Assembly (NCBI RefSeq): GCF_003945595.2
Contig: NW_024104406.1
Span: 558,001-622,000, forward strand
Origin: Pipra filicauda
Lineage: Eukaryota > Chordata > Aves > Passeriformes > Pipridae
Direction of reading: 5' to 3'
Length of the DNA: 64,000 bases
The position numbers and the translations under genes were made by a program. The notes beneath the pieces were generated by a model that was given only the letters and a program-made list of their open reading frames with translations, did not search any database and was not told the DNA's origin. Below are positions 37,396-48,351 of the stretch, piece by piece. Within the stretch, counting starts at the first letter, position 1, and each line of letters begins with the position of its first letter.

Positions 37396-39500
37396 CAGCT
37401 TTGCATTGCTCCTTGGCCAGAGTTCAGTGCTTGATCCATGCAGGGAATAGCAGAGGAAGCTCTGGCACATCCTCTCCCCTGGCTCAGGCTGCATGGGGCA
37501 CTGCCATCACCCCCCAATCCCTGGGGTGCTGCACAGCACCCACCCCGTGTCCCTCACCCTGGGAATGACAACTGCAGGAGGGCTGTGCTGGTTCTGCACC
37601 TGCTCCTGCACCCTGTGGAGCTCCAGCAGCGGATCTCCCACGGGGACAGTCCTTCCAGGCCCAGGGCAGTTTGCAGAGCACAGCAGAACAGGAAAAGCAG
37701 ATAGGAATTTTACATCCCAGGCTTTGGCACTGCTGGGAGTGTCTCCCCACAGCTGGGGTGTCTGAGGGTAGTTTTAACTCCCACATGCGGGAGAATCATT
37801 TCATTTGCACTTTCCTGCACATCCTCAGCTGGGACACACCCTGAGTGTGGGGCTGAGCCTGGGAAGGGTCTGTGTGGGAGCAGAGCACCCAGGAAGGTCT
37901 GTGAAGAACCCAAAACTGCTCAGAGGGAGAGCTGAGCTTCCCCAAGTTCTGCTGCCCCCCCTCCCCAGGTGCTGTTGGAGTTGGTTGGGTGTATTTACTC
38001 GATCACAGAGGAGTCCCAGCCACAGCCTCCCTGTCTCACTGCTGATAAATGGAGCTCAGCAGCATCATCTTGGTGAGTGTTCATCCCTCTCCATGCCCTG
38101 ATCAACCTCTGCCCAGCTGCCAAACTCACACACCAGAGGAGACATAGTGCTTTGTAGTCACAGAGAATCCAGACTCAAATTTGAAATTTATTAGGGCTGT
38201 TAGAGTAATTATTGGGGTACTAGGGCTGTAAACTGGTTACCATTCCAGGGTGGTGACAGCGACCATCACCATCAGCATTTGGTCTTATAAAGGGTGATCT
38301 CTGTAACATTGAGGGAGTTTACTAAAAATTTACCAAAAGAAAAGGCACAGCCAAGAAGGTTAAAAACCCAGCACATGTTCACAGTGAGTGTCCAACACCA
38401 GTTTAAAGTTGTATTGGAAAGAGAAAAAACCTCACCTCCAGAACCTCACCAGAAATCTCCTAATGACAAGGAAAAGAAATTATCATTCTCATGTTTATTT
38501 ACAAGTAAATTAATACAAAGCTTCCAGTCACTTGCTAATAACATACAAATCTTGTGATAGTTTTTCCCAAGTCTGTCAGAACTGGGAGCCTGCCAGGGAC
38601 AGCACAGGGTCAGAGATGATGGAATGTAAAGAGAACAGGGTGAGAAGATGGCCTGGAGCAGAAAAGTGAATTTTCACTGTCTGTGTTCTCTGCAAAATTG
38701 GAAACTTTTGTCCTAAATTATATTTTATTTGTTCAAATAGAGGGAGCTGGAGGGAGGTCCTACCTGAAACTGCAGAGCTAGTGAAATAATTCAGAACAAA
38801 TCCCTGAAGTGAACAGTGAGTGATCAGCAGGAGCAGATGGTGTTCACTCCACATTTCTCAGCGAGATGAAGTGTGAAATCCTGAGTTCCCAAGTGTGCTG
38901 TGTAACCTACCACTTAAATTAGCACAGTGGAAAAATCAGACGGAAGATACTTGGTCAGTGTGACAGGAGGTTTTTTAGAGATCTTTTAGGGGAGATCAGG
39001 GAAACTGTGGATGAGTAAATCCCGTACCTGGACTAGTTAAATTGACAAGTGTTGTAACAAAATGGTGTTAGATGTTTGAATCCATTTATGTGTGTTTTGT
39101 GTGGCAAAGTCACACTTTGCTACTGAGAACCTTTTGAAGGATGTTGTTGCCCTTCCTTTCCCAGAACCCCTCTGACAGTGTCCCTCACTCGGAGCCTGGA
39201 ACGCCGGTGCTGGGAGGCAGAGGGAATGTCCTCCTGCAATAAAAGGGAATGAATTCCTTGTTTAATAGAAAATCAGAGTGGGAATAAGGTGTTGGTTCCA
39301 GCAGTGGAGCTGGATCCCCACTGTCTGTCCAGCGTTTCTGTAGGTGAGCTGGAAAAGGAGATTTTGGGTGACAGACTTTGCTGTCCTGAGTGCATTGGGG
39401 CTGTGAGAGCAAATGCTGCCAGAGAAGAGCCTCGGAAACATAAAGAATTAAATGACAGGTGGAGTTCAGTGTCCTGCACAGTGGCTTGCACAGGTAAATA

Positions 39501-39597
39501 CAGACTGGTTTGGGTTGGAGGGACCTTAAAAACCATCTTGTTCCACCCCTGCTGTGGGCAGGGACACCTTCCACTGCACCAGGTTGCTCAGGGCCGT
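39501..39597 (-). mobile_element. CR1 LINE 3' end
   Basis: The sequence cagactggtttgggttggag, ggaccttaaaaaccatcttg, gcagggacaccttccactgc and accaggttgctcagggcc is the reverse complement of a truncated CR1 3' end. Confidence 0.92.
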
Positions 39598-42500
39598 GTG
39601 AAACTGGTTCTGCTCTGTAAAATCCTGAGTGCTCTGGAGGAGGGCAGTAGGAAATGAGTGCTCACTTCTCTTCATTGGCAACCACCAGGAGACATCACGT
39701 GGTGGTTTGGCTCCAAAACATGCAAAATTTGGTAAATTTTCTGAGGAAACATCACATGGAGCTTTAGGGCTACTGAAGGCTCACCTGGATCCAAATAGCA
39801 GCTTTTTTAAAGGCAAAATCTAACCAGGATGAGGAAACAAAAAGGTATCTCCTCTTTCTTAGGAAATCCCTCCTCCAGGGATTGCTGAATGCTGGGAGAA
39901 TATCTGGAGATACATTGCTTTTATGCTTTGCTTCTGTTCTCTCCTGGACACCTGCACTTGGCTGCTGTGTAGCACCATGTGCCCTTCCCTGTGGATGGGC
40001 AGCCTCTGGTTCCCTGGATATCTGGGTGTGATTTTGGGGGAGCAGGGCATGGCAGGGGCCCCTTGGAAAGGTGGGTTCTCCCAACACTTCACACTGTTGC
40101 TGAGCAGGGCTGACAGCAATGGACAGCATTTACACTTGGTTTTGTGTAGACAGGATTAGGGGGGTGTGGATGGTGCTGCAATCCTGCCAGAGGTTTGGAG
40201 CCAGCATGGAATTAGTGTCTGAACTGGGCTGCAACTGCTGAGGCAAGTAAAAACCATAAAATACTGCTCAGGCACAGGGTGCTCAGAGAACTCACCGTGT
40301 GTTCCTGCACCTGGAGAACTTCCCAGACGATTCCACTGTGGGAGTGTGCACGTGGCCTCTCCTGGTCTGCAGCCCAAAGCTCCCTGTAATGAGAGCTCTG
40401 CTGGACTCAGTCTCCTGCATGTGTACAAGTTGCTTTAAGGGACAGTTTTATTTTGCTAAAGCTCATACTGCAAAGAAAAACCTGTTTTCATCCCAGCCTG
40501 GAAGAGGAGCAATTAATTGCTTGGAATATTAGTTAGGACAGGGCAAGGATGGAGATGTGAGTCCTGTGTGGGAGCTCTTCCTGTGCAAGAATGATACATA
40601 AATACATGCATATACACACCCAGTATTTCTGTCTGTGTAGCCGTGGGTATTTCTGTGTTAAGCTCCTGTCTGAGGTATCCAGTTCCATGGCTGTGTAATC
40701 CTGCCTTTGCTCAAGTGCCCGAATCCAGCTGTTCCATTTTTCCTTTGGAGCCAATTTTCTGAGTCATTGATCATTTTCATTGCTCTCTTGTAAATCAGAG
40801 TTCATGTTTGCCTTGAGATGTGGTGCTCCAGGAACGCGCTCGGCCGGGGTCTTGGTGTGTGTGGGATGGAGGAGGTTTGGAAGTTGCTCTTGGGCTCCAG
40901 TATGACCAGTTCTTTCATACCAGTATGACACTGGGAACCTTGTCCATGGTCATATTTCTGATCAAGTCCTTGCTTTTCAGGCCTTTTTCTGCAAAGTTTA
41001 TTGCTATTATTTCCTATTCCATAAATTTACAATTTATTGTTTCTCCCGTTAAATGTGCATTTATTGAATTATATGCTTTTTATTCTACTTCCTAATTGAT
41101 CAGTATAATTTTATTTTATTATTGTTCTGTGCTATTAATCATCATCCTCTTCCTTGGTTGTCCTGTCATTGCATATTGAGGGTTTTCTAACTTTCTGCCT
41201 CTGAAATGTTTATTTAGGGGCTGCCTCTGAAGCAGAGTTCATATTTGGTAATATCTGAATGGAAGTTTTTCGCTGTAACTGTGAAATATTTGTTCTCACA
41301 TGAACTCACCCCTGCCCTTCTCCCACCCCTGAATCCGGGCATTTCAGGACCACACAGTCCATGGGAGCAAAACACGGGCCATTAAATGCTCATTTTGGGC
41401 CGTTTTGGCTGATGAGCAGAGGTTAACGAGGTCATTAGAGAACATAAAAACCCTCCCTCTTCCTCTGCTCCATCTGGCAAAGGAGCGGGAAGGAATTCCC
41501 CCTGGGAGGATGCCACAGGCGCAGAACCGGTTATAAAATATACATTTTCTAAAATATGTATTAAAAAACAACCATTTACTTAATTACATAATTTCACTGC
41601 CACGGAAACTTCCCGTTCATCAGCTGCAGCTTTGGTTTTGGTGCGATGAAAATCGCTGTGCATGGAGGAGTTTACACTTTTATAACCTTTTTGTGTCTCG
41701 GTACGCTGCTTTTTTTATATTCATTTGACACTTCTGCATTTTGTGGGGACTTTGAAAGATTCCTTTTTGTCAGCTTTTGTTTGCTATGCAAGTGTTGCAG
41801 CTGCATGTTAAGTGTGTTTTAAGGACATGACAGCCCTGCTTGGAGGTTGGGAAGACTTTTGACTTGCCTACAACGTAGTTTTGGGGTTTAAATCCCTATT
41901 TTTTTTCAGAGTACTTATCCATATACTTTTACTGTTTTTTAAGGAAGAACATTATGACTCCTCATTTCCATTTAAAGTGTAAAGTCCTTTTTTTTTCAGG
42001 ATCACTTGAAGAAAACCAACTAATTTGTACAATTAACTCATAGAATTAAAACATAGTCAGAAGTTCTGCAGTCAGACATCAATCCCTGCATTTTCTCTGT
42101 CTTTTGGGGGGAATGGCAGGAGGGGATGGATTGACAGAGAGATGGTCACACTGCAGTTCCATCCTTCTTGGAAACAAACTCGCCCTTGTGAAAATGAAGT
42201 TTATAAGGATTCTAATAGGATTTGTAGCATATCCTAATGGAACAGCTTGTTCTCCCTGGAGGAGGAAATAAATTCCTCTGGGCTTACCATTTTAGGCTGA
42301 TCTGAAATAGGTTTTATGGTAAAATGTCCAGTTTAAATACCACTGGTAATTCAAATTGTTAACTGAAATACAAGATAGGGATTCTGCCCCCAGCATCCAT
42401 AGAAATGTGGTTATACATGGAAGTCATTTCACCAGGAATGCTTCAGTTGTGACTGTTTGAGATACACTATGGAAATTTACCCAGTCTACTCAGTTTATCT

Positions 42501-42837
42501 GCTGTTTGGGGTCTGTGAAAACTTCTGGAATTAGAAAATGCTTCTGTATTTGATGGCTGATGATATATTTGTCGTGGACAAAAGTGTAGAGGGAAGGGGA
42601 TGAGGAGAAGTGACGGGAACTATGATTTAATTGTGTGACTTTGGAAAACACACTCCTAATTTTTAGGGATTGATGGCATTTGTAGGTGGCTGAGGAAGCA
42701 GAAATGGCTCCTTTAGTCTTGTCCTGGACAATTTTTATTCGGAAATTCAGTTGTTGCCTTTCAGTGCTTTGGCTGCCTCACGCTCTTACTGAAGTTCTGA
42801 TGCTGCTCCAGAGTGCACAGGAATAGTCCTGGAAGTG

Positions 42838-42984
42838 TCTCCATCCCTAGAAGTGTCCAAGGCCAGGTTGGATGGGGCTTGGAGCAGCCTGGTCCAGTGG
42901 AAGGTGTCCCTGCCCGTGGCAGGGATTGGAACTTGGTCACCTTTAATTTCCCTCCCAGTCCAAACCATTCTGTGATTCTGTGAC
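42838..42984 (+). mobile_element. CR1 LINE 3' end
   Basis: It runs tccatccctagaagtgtcca, aggccaggttggatggggct, ccagtggaaggtgtccctgc, then ccctcccagtccaaaccatt and the well-preserved tail ctgtgattctgtgact. It is 5'-truncated and in NEO1 orientation. Confidence 0.95.
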
Positions 42985-44856
42985 TGTTAAAGTGTTTGGA
43001 CTCACTAATAGGTTGTATTTATTTTGGGTTTGTCTGATGCTGTGCTTGAGCCAACAGCTTATTTATTATTTATTAGTGCTTTTTAGAGAGAGAATAAGGT
43101 TTTTTTTAAGTATATTTGCAACCCCTGTTTCTGTAGTGTGCAAATGAGACCATTCCTGTGCTCCTCATGCACAACAGAGGGTTTGAAATCTGTGAGGAAC
43201 TGAGACACTGGGGCAGCTCCTGTGCTGGGAGCAGAGCTGGAATGCCTAGTTCTGGTTTGGGTGAAGTTTTTTAAAAAATTGCTGTAGACTTTTAGATGTT
43301 TCTCCCATCACGGTGGTCTGAGCAGCCCTGCCTGCCTGGGGTCCCCTCTGCCTCTGCAGGGTTTGATTTGTGGCTCAGGTCTGATACCAGGAGTCTCTGC
43401 TTTGGGGTTTTCCTTCTGGGAACAGCAGGGAGGGGATTTGACTTTTGGGAAAGGTTCATGTGCATTAAATGAGTTCTGATCTAGAACAGCAGTGTTCTGA
43501 TTCGGTTGCTGCAGGAGCAGGTTCACTGTGTTGTAACTAAGGAGGGTGAAAGTTGTGAGTAGTTAATGATGAAGAACTTGAGTTCTTCCTTTCCATGTGT
43601 AGTTACAGCTCAGCTTGAAGTGTCAGGTTTGGGGTTGGGAAACCACAGGCCTGGGTTCTTCCCTCAGGGGTTGTGGGACTGGGAGGGAAGCTCCTCCTCT
43701 GGAGATGGGGGGAGGAATGTCCTGAATTTCTGTCTCATCCGCAGCAGCACCGAAAGCTGAACTGAAAGGAGATTGTTTCAAGTGCCCCCTGAAAGGCTCA
43801 GAATTTCTCCCTCAATGAGAGAGAACAGGCAAGAGCTGCTGAGCACTGGAATCCATCTCCATTTCCTTCTGATCACCTGTACACATGGAATGGGATCCAC
43901 GTCCAGCATCCACTCCTGCCTGTTCCCACGTCACTTTGGGTGCAATTCCTGTTGCACATGTGTAGTCCCTCAGCCCTTCTCTTCATTTTAGACCAGTTGG
44001 CTTAAAAAAACATTTTATTTTTTGAATATTTCACCTTTATTGGGATGTAGCTTAGAAGTTTGAATCAACTGCTGATGTAGTTTGGTTTTTGTTTTTGGTT
44101 TTTTTTTTTTTCCTTTCTTCTTTTGATCACTGTTGTGATTAAAATATTTTTTCTCTTTGCTCTCCAAAAGGGTGGCAGATACTCCTGGTAGGGGCTCTCT
44201 AGGGGTGTGTGAAGTTCTGTGCCAGCATCTTGCCATTCCAGTAGTTGTTTGCTGACGTGGAGAGGGGGCTGAGCTGCCAAGTCGTCTTTGATGTTTAATT
44301 GTTTAATAACAGAACACATGATCTTCCCTTGCAAACCTTATTTTATATGGTAATTGGCTCGTTTGCTCTCTGGTTATCAATTTAACTTCTCTACCACAAA
44401 CATCTGTACTGGCATTGTGTTAATGCTAAACACTGACACAGCTAAACTATGGAAGTGTGTTTGAAAAACATTTATTAATTCATTAACTGGGAAGTAATTG
44501 ATAAAACGAGCACTTCTATGTTATTATCCCTTTGTAAGCAGCTTGGCATTTGCTCCATAAGCCAGAAAAGCAAAGGCACTTTGAAAAAATAATGTGTTTC
44601 AAATTCTTAATCTCCTAAATCTAAACTAATTGAGAGCAGGTAATAGGATATCCAGTTAACTTTCATTTTTTGTGGCAAAAAATGTGAATCCTATGATTCA
44701 ATATTAGTGCCCCTTTCTGGATGATGTCCCAGATTGAAGCCATACCAGTTGCCAGAGATATTTGAGTACTTTCCAAATGTCTTCATTACAAGTTAAATAT
44801 TAGTGGAGAAAACAGAAATCATCCCAGAACTTTACTGGGTTCAGTTTTGGGTTTCA

Positions 44857-45063
44857 GTTCTTCCCTGTGAGGGTGGGGAGGCCCTGGCACAGGTTGCCCA
44901 GAGAAGCTGTGGCTGCCCCATCCCTGGAAGTGTCCAAGGCCAGGTTGGATGGGGCTTGGAGCAACCTGGGCTGGTGGAAGGTGTCCCTGCCCGTGGCAGA
45001 GGGTGGGATGGGCTGGGCTCTAAGGTCCCTCCCAGCTCAAACCATTTTGGGATTCCATGATGA
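44857..45063 (+). mobile_element. CR1 LINE 3' end
   Basis: It starts at gttcttccctgtgagggtgg and contains cacaggttgcccagagaagc, ccaaggccaggttggatggg and gctggtggaaggtgtccctg. It ends with ggtccctcccagctcaaacc and tgggattccatgatga. It is one of the best-preserved copies here, close in sequence to the copy at 5395-5605. Confidence 0.96.
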
Positions 45064-45276
45064 GTCTTCTAGACAAGTTTCATGTTTTGACAGTGAATGT
45101 TGCTGGCTTGTGCCCCTCAGGGTTCCTGTGACAAGTTTAATACGTTGTCAAGGAATTAAAATCCACCTGTAACGAATGTTATGAAAATAGAAGCATTCGT
45201 ACGTTCGTGGAAAAACCAACTTTTCCAATATTTATATTCCCTTCTTCCAGCTCTGCCAACATTGCAGGAATCGATA

Positions 45277-45292
45277 TGTGTGTGTGTGTGTG
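45277..45292. repeat. (TG)8 microsatellite
   Basis: Eight uninterrupted TG units. Confidence 0.95.
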
Positions 45293-47078
45293 TCTGAATA
45301 CATGTGGAGACAGAGATGGAAAGGAAATGAGAACATAAACTATTGATCAAGCAGGCTGGAACAAAATGACTCATTAGTTAAAACCGGCTAACGATGAGCG
45401 AGCAATGATCTGTCTGGGGCTGGCAGCAGGATGATGCATCTGGGAAGGGACAGGCAGCAGGATGGATTGGGGCAGAGATTTGCTGTAGTGCTGACACCCT
45501 ATTTATGCCATTTTTCAAGCCACTGGTGAGACACATCTGAAATTACATGTAAATGATTGAAACTCGGCGGGCTGGGAGATGAATGCAGAGGGTTCTGAGG
45601 AAACACAACTTGTTGAGCCGGGCAAAATAAAGGGATGTGGGAAGGGAGGGAGGAGTGGTGCAGCTCGCAATAAATAAAAATGCTGAGGATAAATGCCAGG
45701 GAGGAATAAAAAAATAAAAAATAATTCTCATAGGGAATAAATAATAGCAGTTTTGTGACAAATAAACTCAGAAGAGAGTTTTCGGTGTCGGAGTTGTAGA
45801 CGGGGATAACCATCGGAGAGTAAGCACAGAAATACCTGAATTAAGGTGGGATTGATGGAGTGTTTGGTACATTTGGGGGAAGTGGATGTGAAGTGCATGT
45901 CTGAAGTCACAGGCAGCTGGGCTCAACCCCAGATTTTTGCTCCTGTGGGAGAATTTGAGCAACTTTGTGTAGATTTGCACTCTTATCTGAGAGTTAAACC
46001 ACCTTCTTTTTATAAATAAATATTTCTGTTTATTAGTGTTCTCCTAATTAATTTATAATCCAAAACTGAGGGATTTTTGGGGAGCTGTTCATCTCTTTGT
46101 TTATAAGGTATTAAATCCATTTACAGACCTTTGCCATCACTTCACAGGAAGAAGTAAAACAAGGATTCTGTATCCCAGCACAAAATAAATCCCCAAGTGT
46201 GTAAACTGTTTGTCTAAACTCCGTGGCCCTTCCATATTGACTTTCTTTGCTAAATATTAAAGGGCAAAGGGCTGCTTTGGGCTTTCCTGGAACTCCAGCC
46301 ATCAGAGCTGCCAACACAAGGAAGCAAATGTCCTTGTGTTGGGAAGTGTAGTGAAAACAAACAAATAGGTGGGTGTTCTTCGTAGCAGGTGATGCTCACA
46401 CAGTAAGGGCCTGCTGAGTGAAGGAGTGGAGAGGCCTCACACGCAGCTGGAGGGTTCTTGGAGGCACATGTGTGTTCACAGACAGCCTTTGTCATGTCTC
46501 TGCATTGGTCACTTGGAGCTTGTGTTGCCAAACAGTTCTGTATCTCTGAGTTTTTATGGATTTTAAAACTCTTGAATTTAATTATTCTCATTCTGAGGAC
46601 TTAAGGACATGTTAGAGGCAGCCAAGGCCCAGAGGCACCACCTTGGGTGCAGGTTGTTAGTGAAGGACCCGTCTGTTCTGCTGTTACCAGATACACAGCT
46701 TCACTCACAGGTGTCTGTGAGGTGTTGTCAGTGTGGGCCAGAGGCACAGGGATGCACCTGTACATGGAGTCTCCTTGGCTTACACACACCAGAGAAGAAG
46801 CTCTTTGGATCAGTGCAGCACCAGCTGATTGATAACCTGAATTTCTTCACAGGAACACAAGGCAGTGGTGCCCGAGGAAAGTTTCATCTTAAGTTTTGTG
46901 TCCATTCATGTTTAAAAGTCTTTTTTAATATAATTTTAGCTTTTTTTTTTTCCTATTGACTTAAGTACTGAGAACAGAGGACTCCCTGAGGTTTAACTTT
47001 ACACTTTATGCATCTTGGTTTGATTTCTTCTTTCTTGTATTCTCAAAGAGACCATACAAATTCGGACCATTGGCTGGA

Positions 47079-47195
47079 TCACAGGATGGTTTGGGTTGGA
47101 AGGGACCTCAAAGCTCATCTCATTCCAACCCTCTGCCATGGGCAGGGCCACCTTCCACCAGACCAGGTTGCTCCAAGCCCCATCCAACTTGGCCC
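47079..47195 (-). mobile_element. CR1 LINE 3' end close to the Ig4 exon
   Basis: The sequence atcacaggatggtttgggtt, ggaagggacctcaaagctca, gggccaccttccaccagacc and gttgctccaagccccatcca is the reverse complement of a CR1 3' end. Its far end lies about 160 bases before exon 6, upstream of the polypyrimidine tract. Confidence 0.96.
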
Positions 47196-47356
47196 AAATG
47201 CAATTGTGAAAGAACTCAGAGTTTGTACCAGCATCTGACAAACCCTGAGCTACAAATCTTTGCTGCTGCTGGAGTCCCCACAGCCACCCCTGTGTGTGAG
47301 GTGTGTTTTTCGGGGTGCTGACACCATCCTCTGTCCATCTTGCCCTTTCCCTGCAG

Positions 47357-47511
47357 TTCCCCCCGAGTTCCTGAAGCGACCTGCCAACATCTACGCTCAC
47401 GAGTCCATGGACATCGTGTTCGAGTGTGAGGTGACCGGGAAACCCACCCCCACCGTGAAGTGGGTCAAGAACGGAGACGTGGTGATCCCCAGTGACTACT
47501 TCAAAATTGTT
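47357..47511 (+). CDS. NEO1: Neogenin exon 6: first half of immunoglobulin domain 4
   Basis: Two bases complete a Val codon begun in exon 5, followed by 51 full codons (phase 0 end). The acceptor is ctttccctgcag at 47356, and the donor is gtt|gtgagt at 47512. From the Pro codon at 47359 the Ig cysteine is residue 23 (IVFECEVTG) and the core Trp residue 35 (TVKWVKNGD); the exon ends in SDYFKIV. The block [18 protein letters not shown] is, as far as I remember it, identical to mammalian neogenin, so this domain is far more conserved than Ig2 or Ig3. Third positions are G or C in 41 of 51 codons. Confidence 0.97.
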
Positions 47512-48230
47512 GTGAGTAAATTGTCCATTATGTGGGTTTTTAAGCTCTTGACCTGTTAGTTCTCCTATGTCTGTTCATGAAAACTGGGTTCTTTTATAGG
47601 AACTGATTCCTGCTTTTGCCCTTTTGATGTTTAGGGCCTGGAAGAGAAATGGTTTGTTGAAACCTTTAATGCATGTTGTTGATGTCTTTATAGCTTAGGT
47701 TTTGCACAGGAGACAGAGTGCCAAAAGGCACTGTCCCAGTACAGGCTCACCACGACCACTGACTGTGGGTTCTGCATTGTCTGTGCTCCATAAAAATTAC
47801 AATTTCAAGCAGGAGGTGAAATACAGATATAACTGAGCTGTGGATCGTGAGTTTTGGCACACGGGTACTTCCAGAGGAAATTTTAGATGTAGTGCAAGTC
47901 ATTATTGAGGCCTAGTTGAGAACTTAATGGCTGTATAATTGGGTGTACCTGAGGTTGTGGGGTTGTAACAGGGAGCTCTGCACTTCAGTCAGTGCTTAAA
48001 ATACCACCAAAATGGCTGGGAAATGTGATGCTTGAAAATGATGCCACCAGTGAGAGCTGCTGCTGCTTTGGATACCCTCTAACCTGAGGATTCAGTGCAA
48101 AGGAGGTGAAATCCACCCTGTTCCTGTTGGAAGTTCCTCCTGTCACAGTAAAAGTGCCCAAATGACACCACTGGTTTGGCAATTGCAGCCCTTTTTTTTA
48201 AGCATTGTTTTTTTCCCCTTTGCTCCTCAG
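47512..48230 (+). other. NEO1: NEO1 intron 6, phase 0, splits Ig4
   Basis: A short 719-base intron with donor gtgagt and acceptor ttttcccctttgctcctcag. No repeat or other feature is seen in it. Confidence 0.95.
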
Positions 48231-48351
48231 AAAGAACATAACCTGCAAGTTTTGGGTCTGGTGAAGTCTGATGAAGGATTCTACCAGTGCATTGCAGAAA
48301 ATGATGTTGGGAATGCACAGGCTGGAGCCCAGCTGATAATCCTTGACCTTG
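48231..48351 (+). CDS. NEO1: Neogenin exon 7: second half of immunoglobulin domain 4
   Basis: Forty full codons plus one base. The acceptor ends ctcctcag at 48230, and the donor is g|gtaaga at 48352 (phase 1). The sequence reads [20 protein letters not shown], with the second Ig cysteine at residue 20, then the final strand [12 protein letters not shown]. Apart from the last two residues (Asp-Leu, where I recall Glu-His in mammals), it appears identical to mammalian neogenin. Only 17 of 40 third positions are G or C, the lowest of the five exons. The next exon should begin the linker to the first fibronectin domain and is not in the window; this junction is near a known alternative-splicing region of neogenin. 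Confidence 0.97.

Larger units (their letters stand above)
21879..47356 (+). other. NEO1: NEO1 intron 5, 25.5 kb
   Basis: A phase 1 intron separating Ig3 from Ig4, with donor gtaggg and acceptor tgccctttccctgcag. It contains CR1 fragments on both strands (listed separately), TA-rich and TG microsatellites, a small CpG-dense patch near 25309-25352, and long stretches of unique sequence. No additional exon fitting a phase 1 to phase 1 insertion with neogenin-like sequence was seen. Stretches longer than 300 bases between the listed repeats hold nothing I can identify. Confidence 0.88.

Noticed and set aside
11138..48351. Assignment to DCC instead of neogenin
   Set aside because: The Ig4 and Ig2 phrases match neogenin ([25 protein letters not shown]) better than DCC (YESMDIEFECTVSGK).
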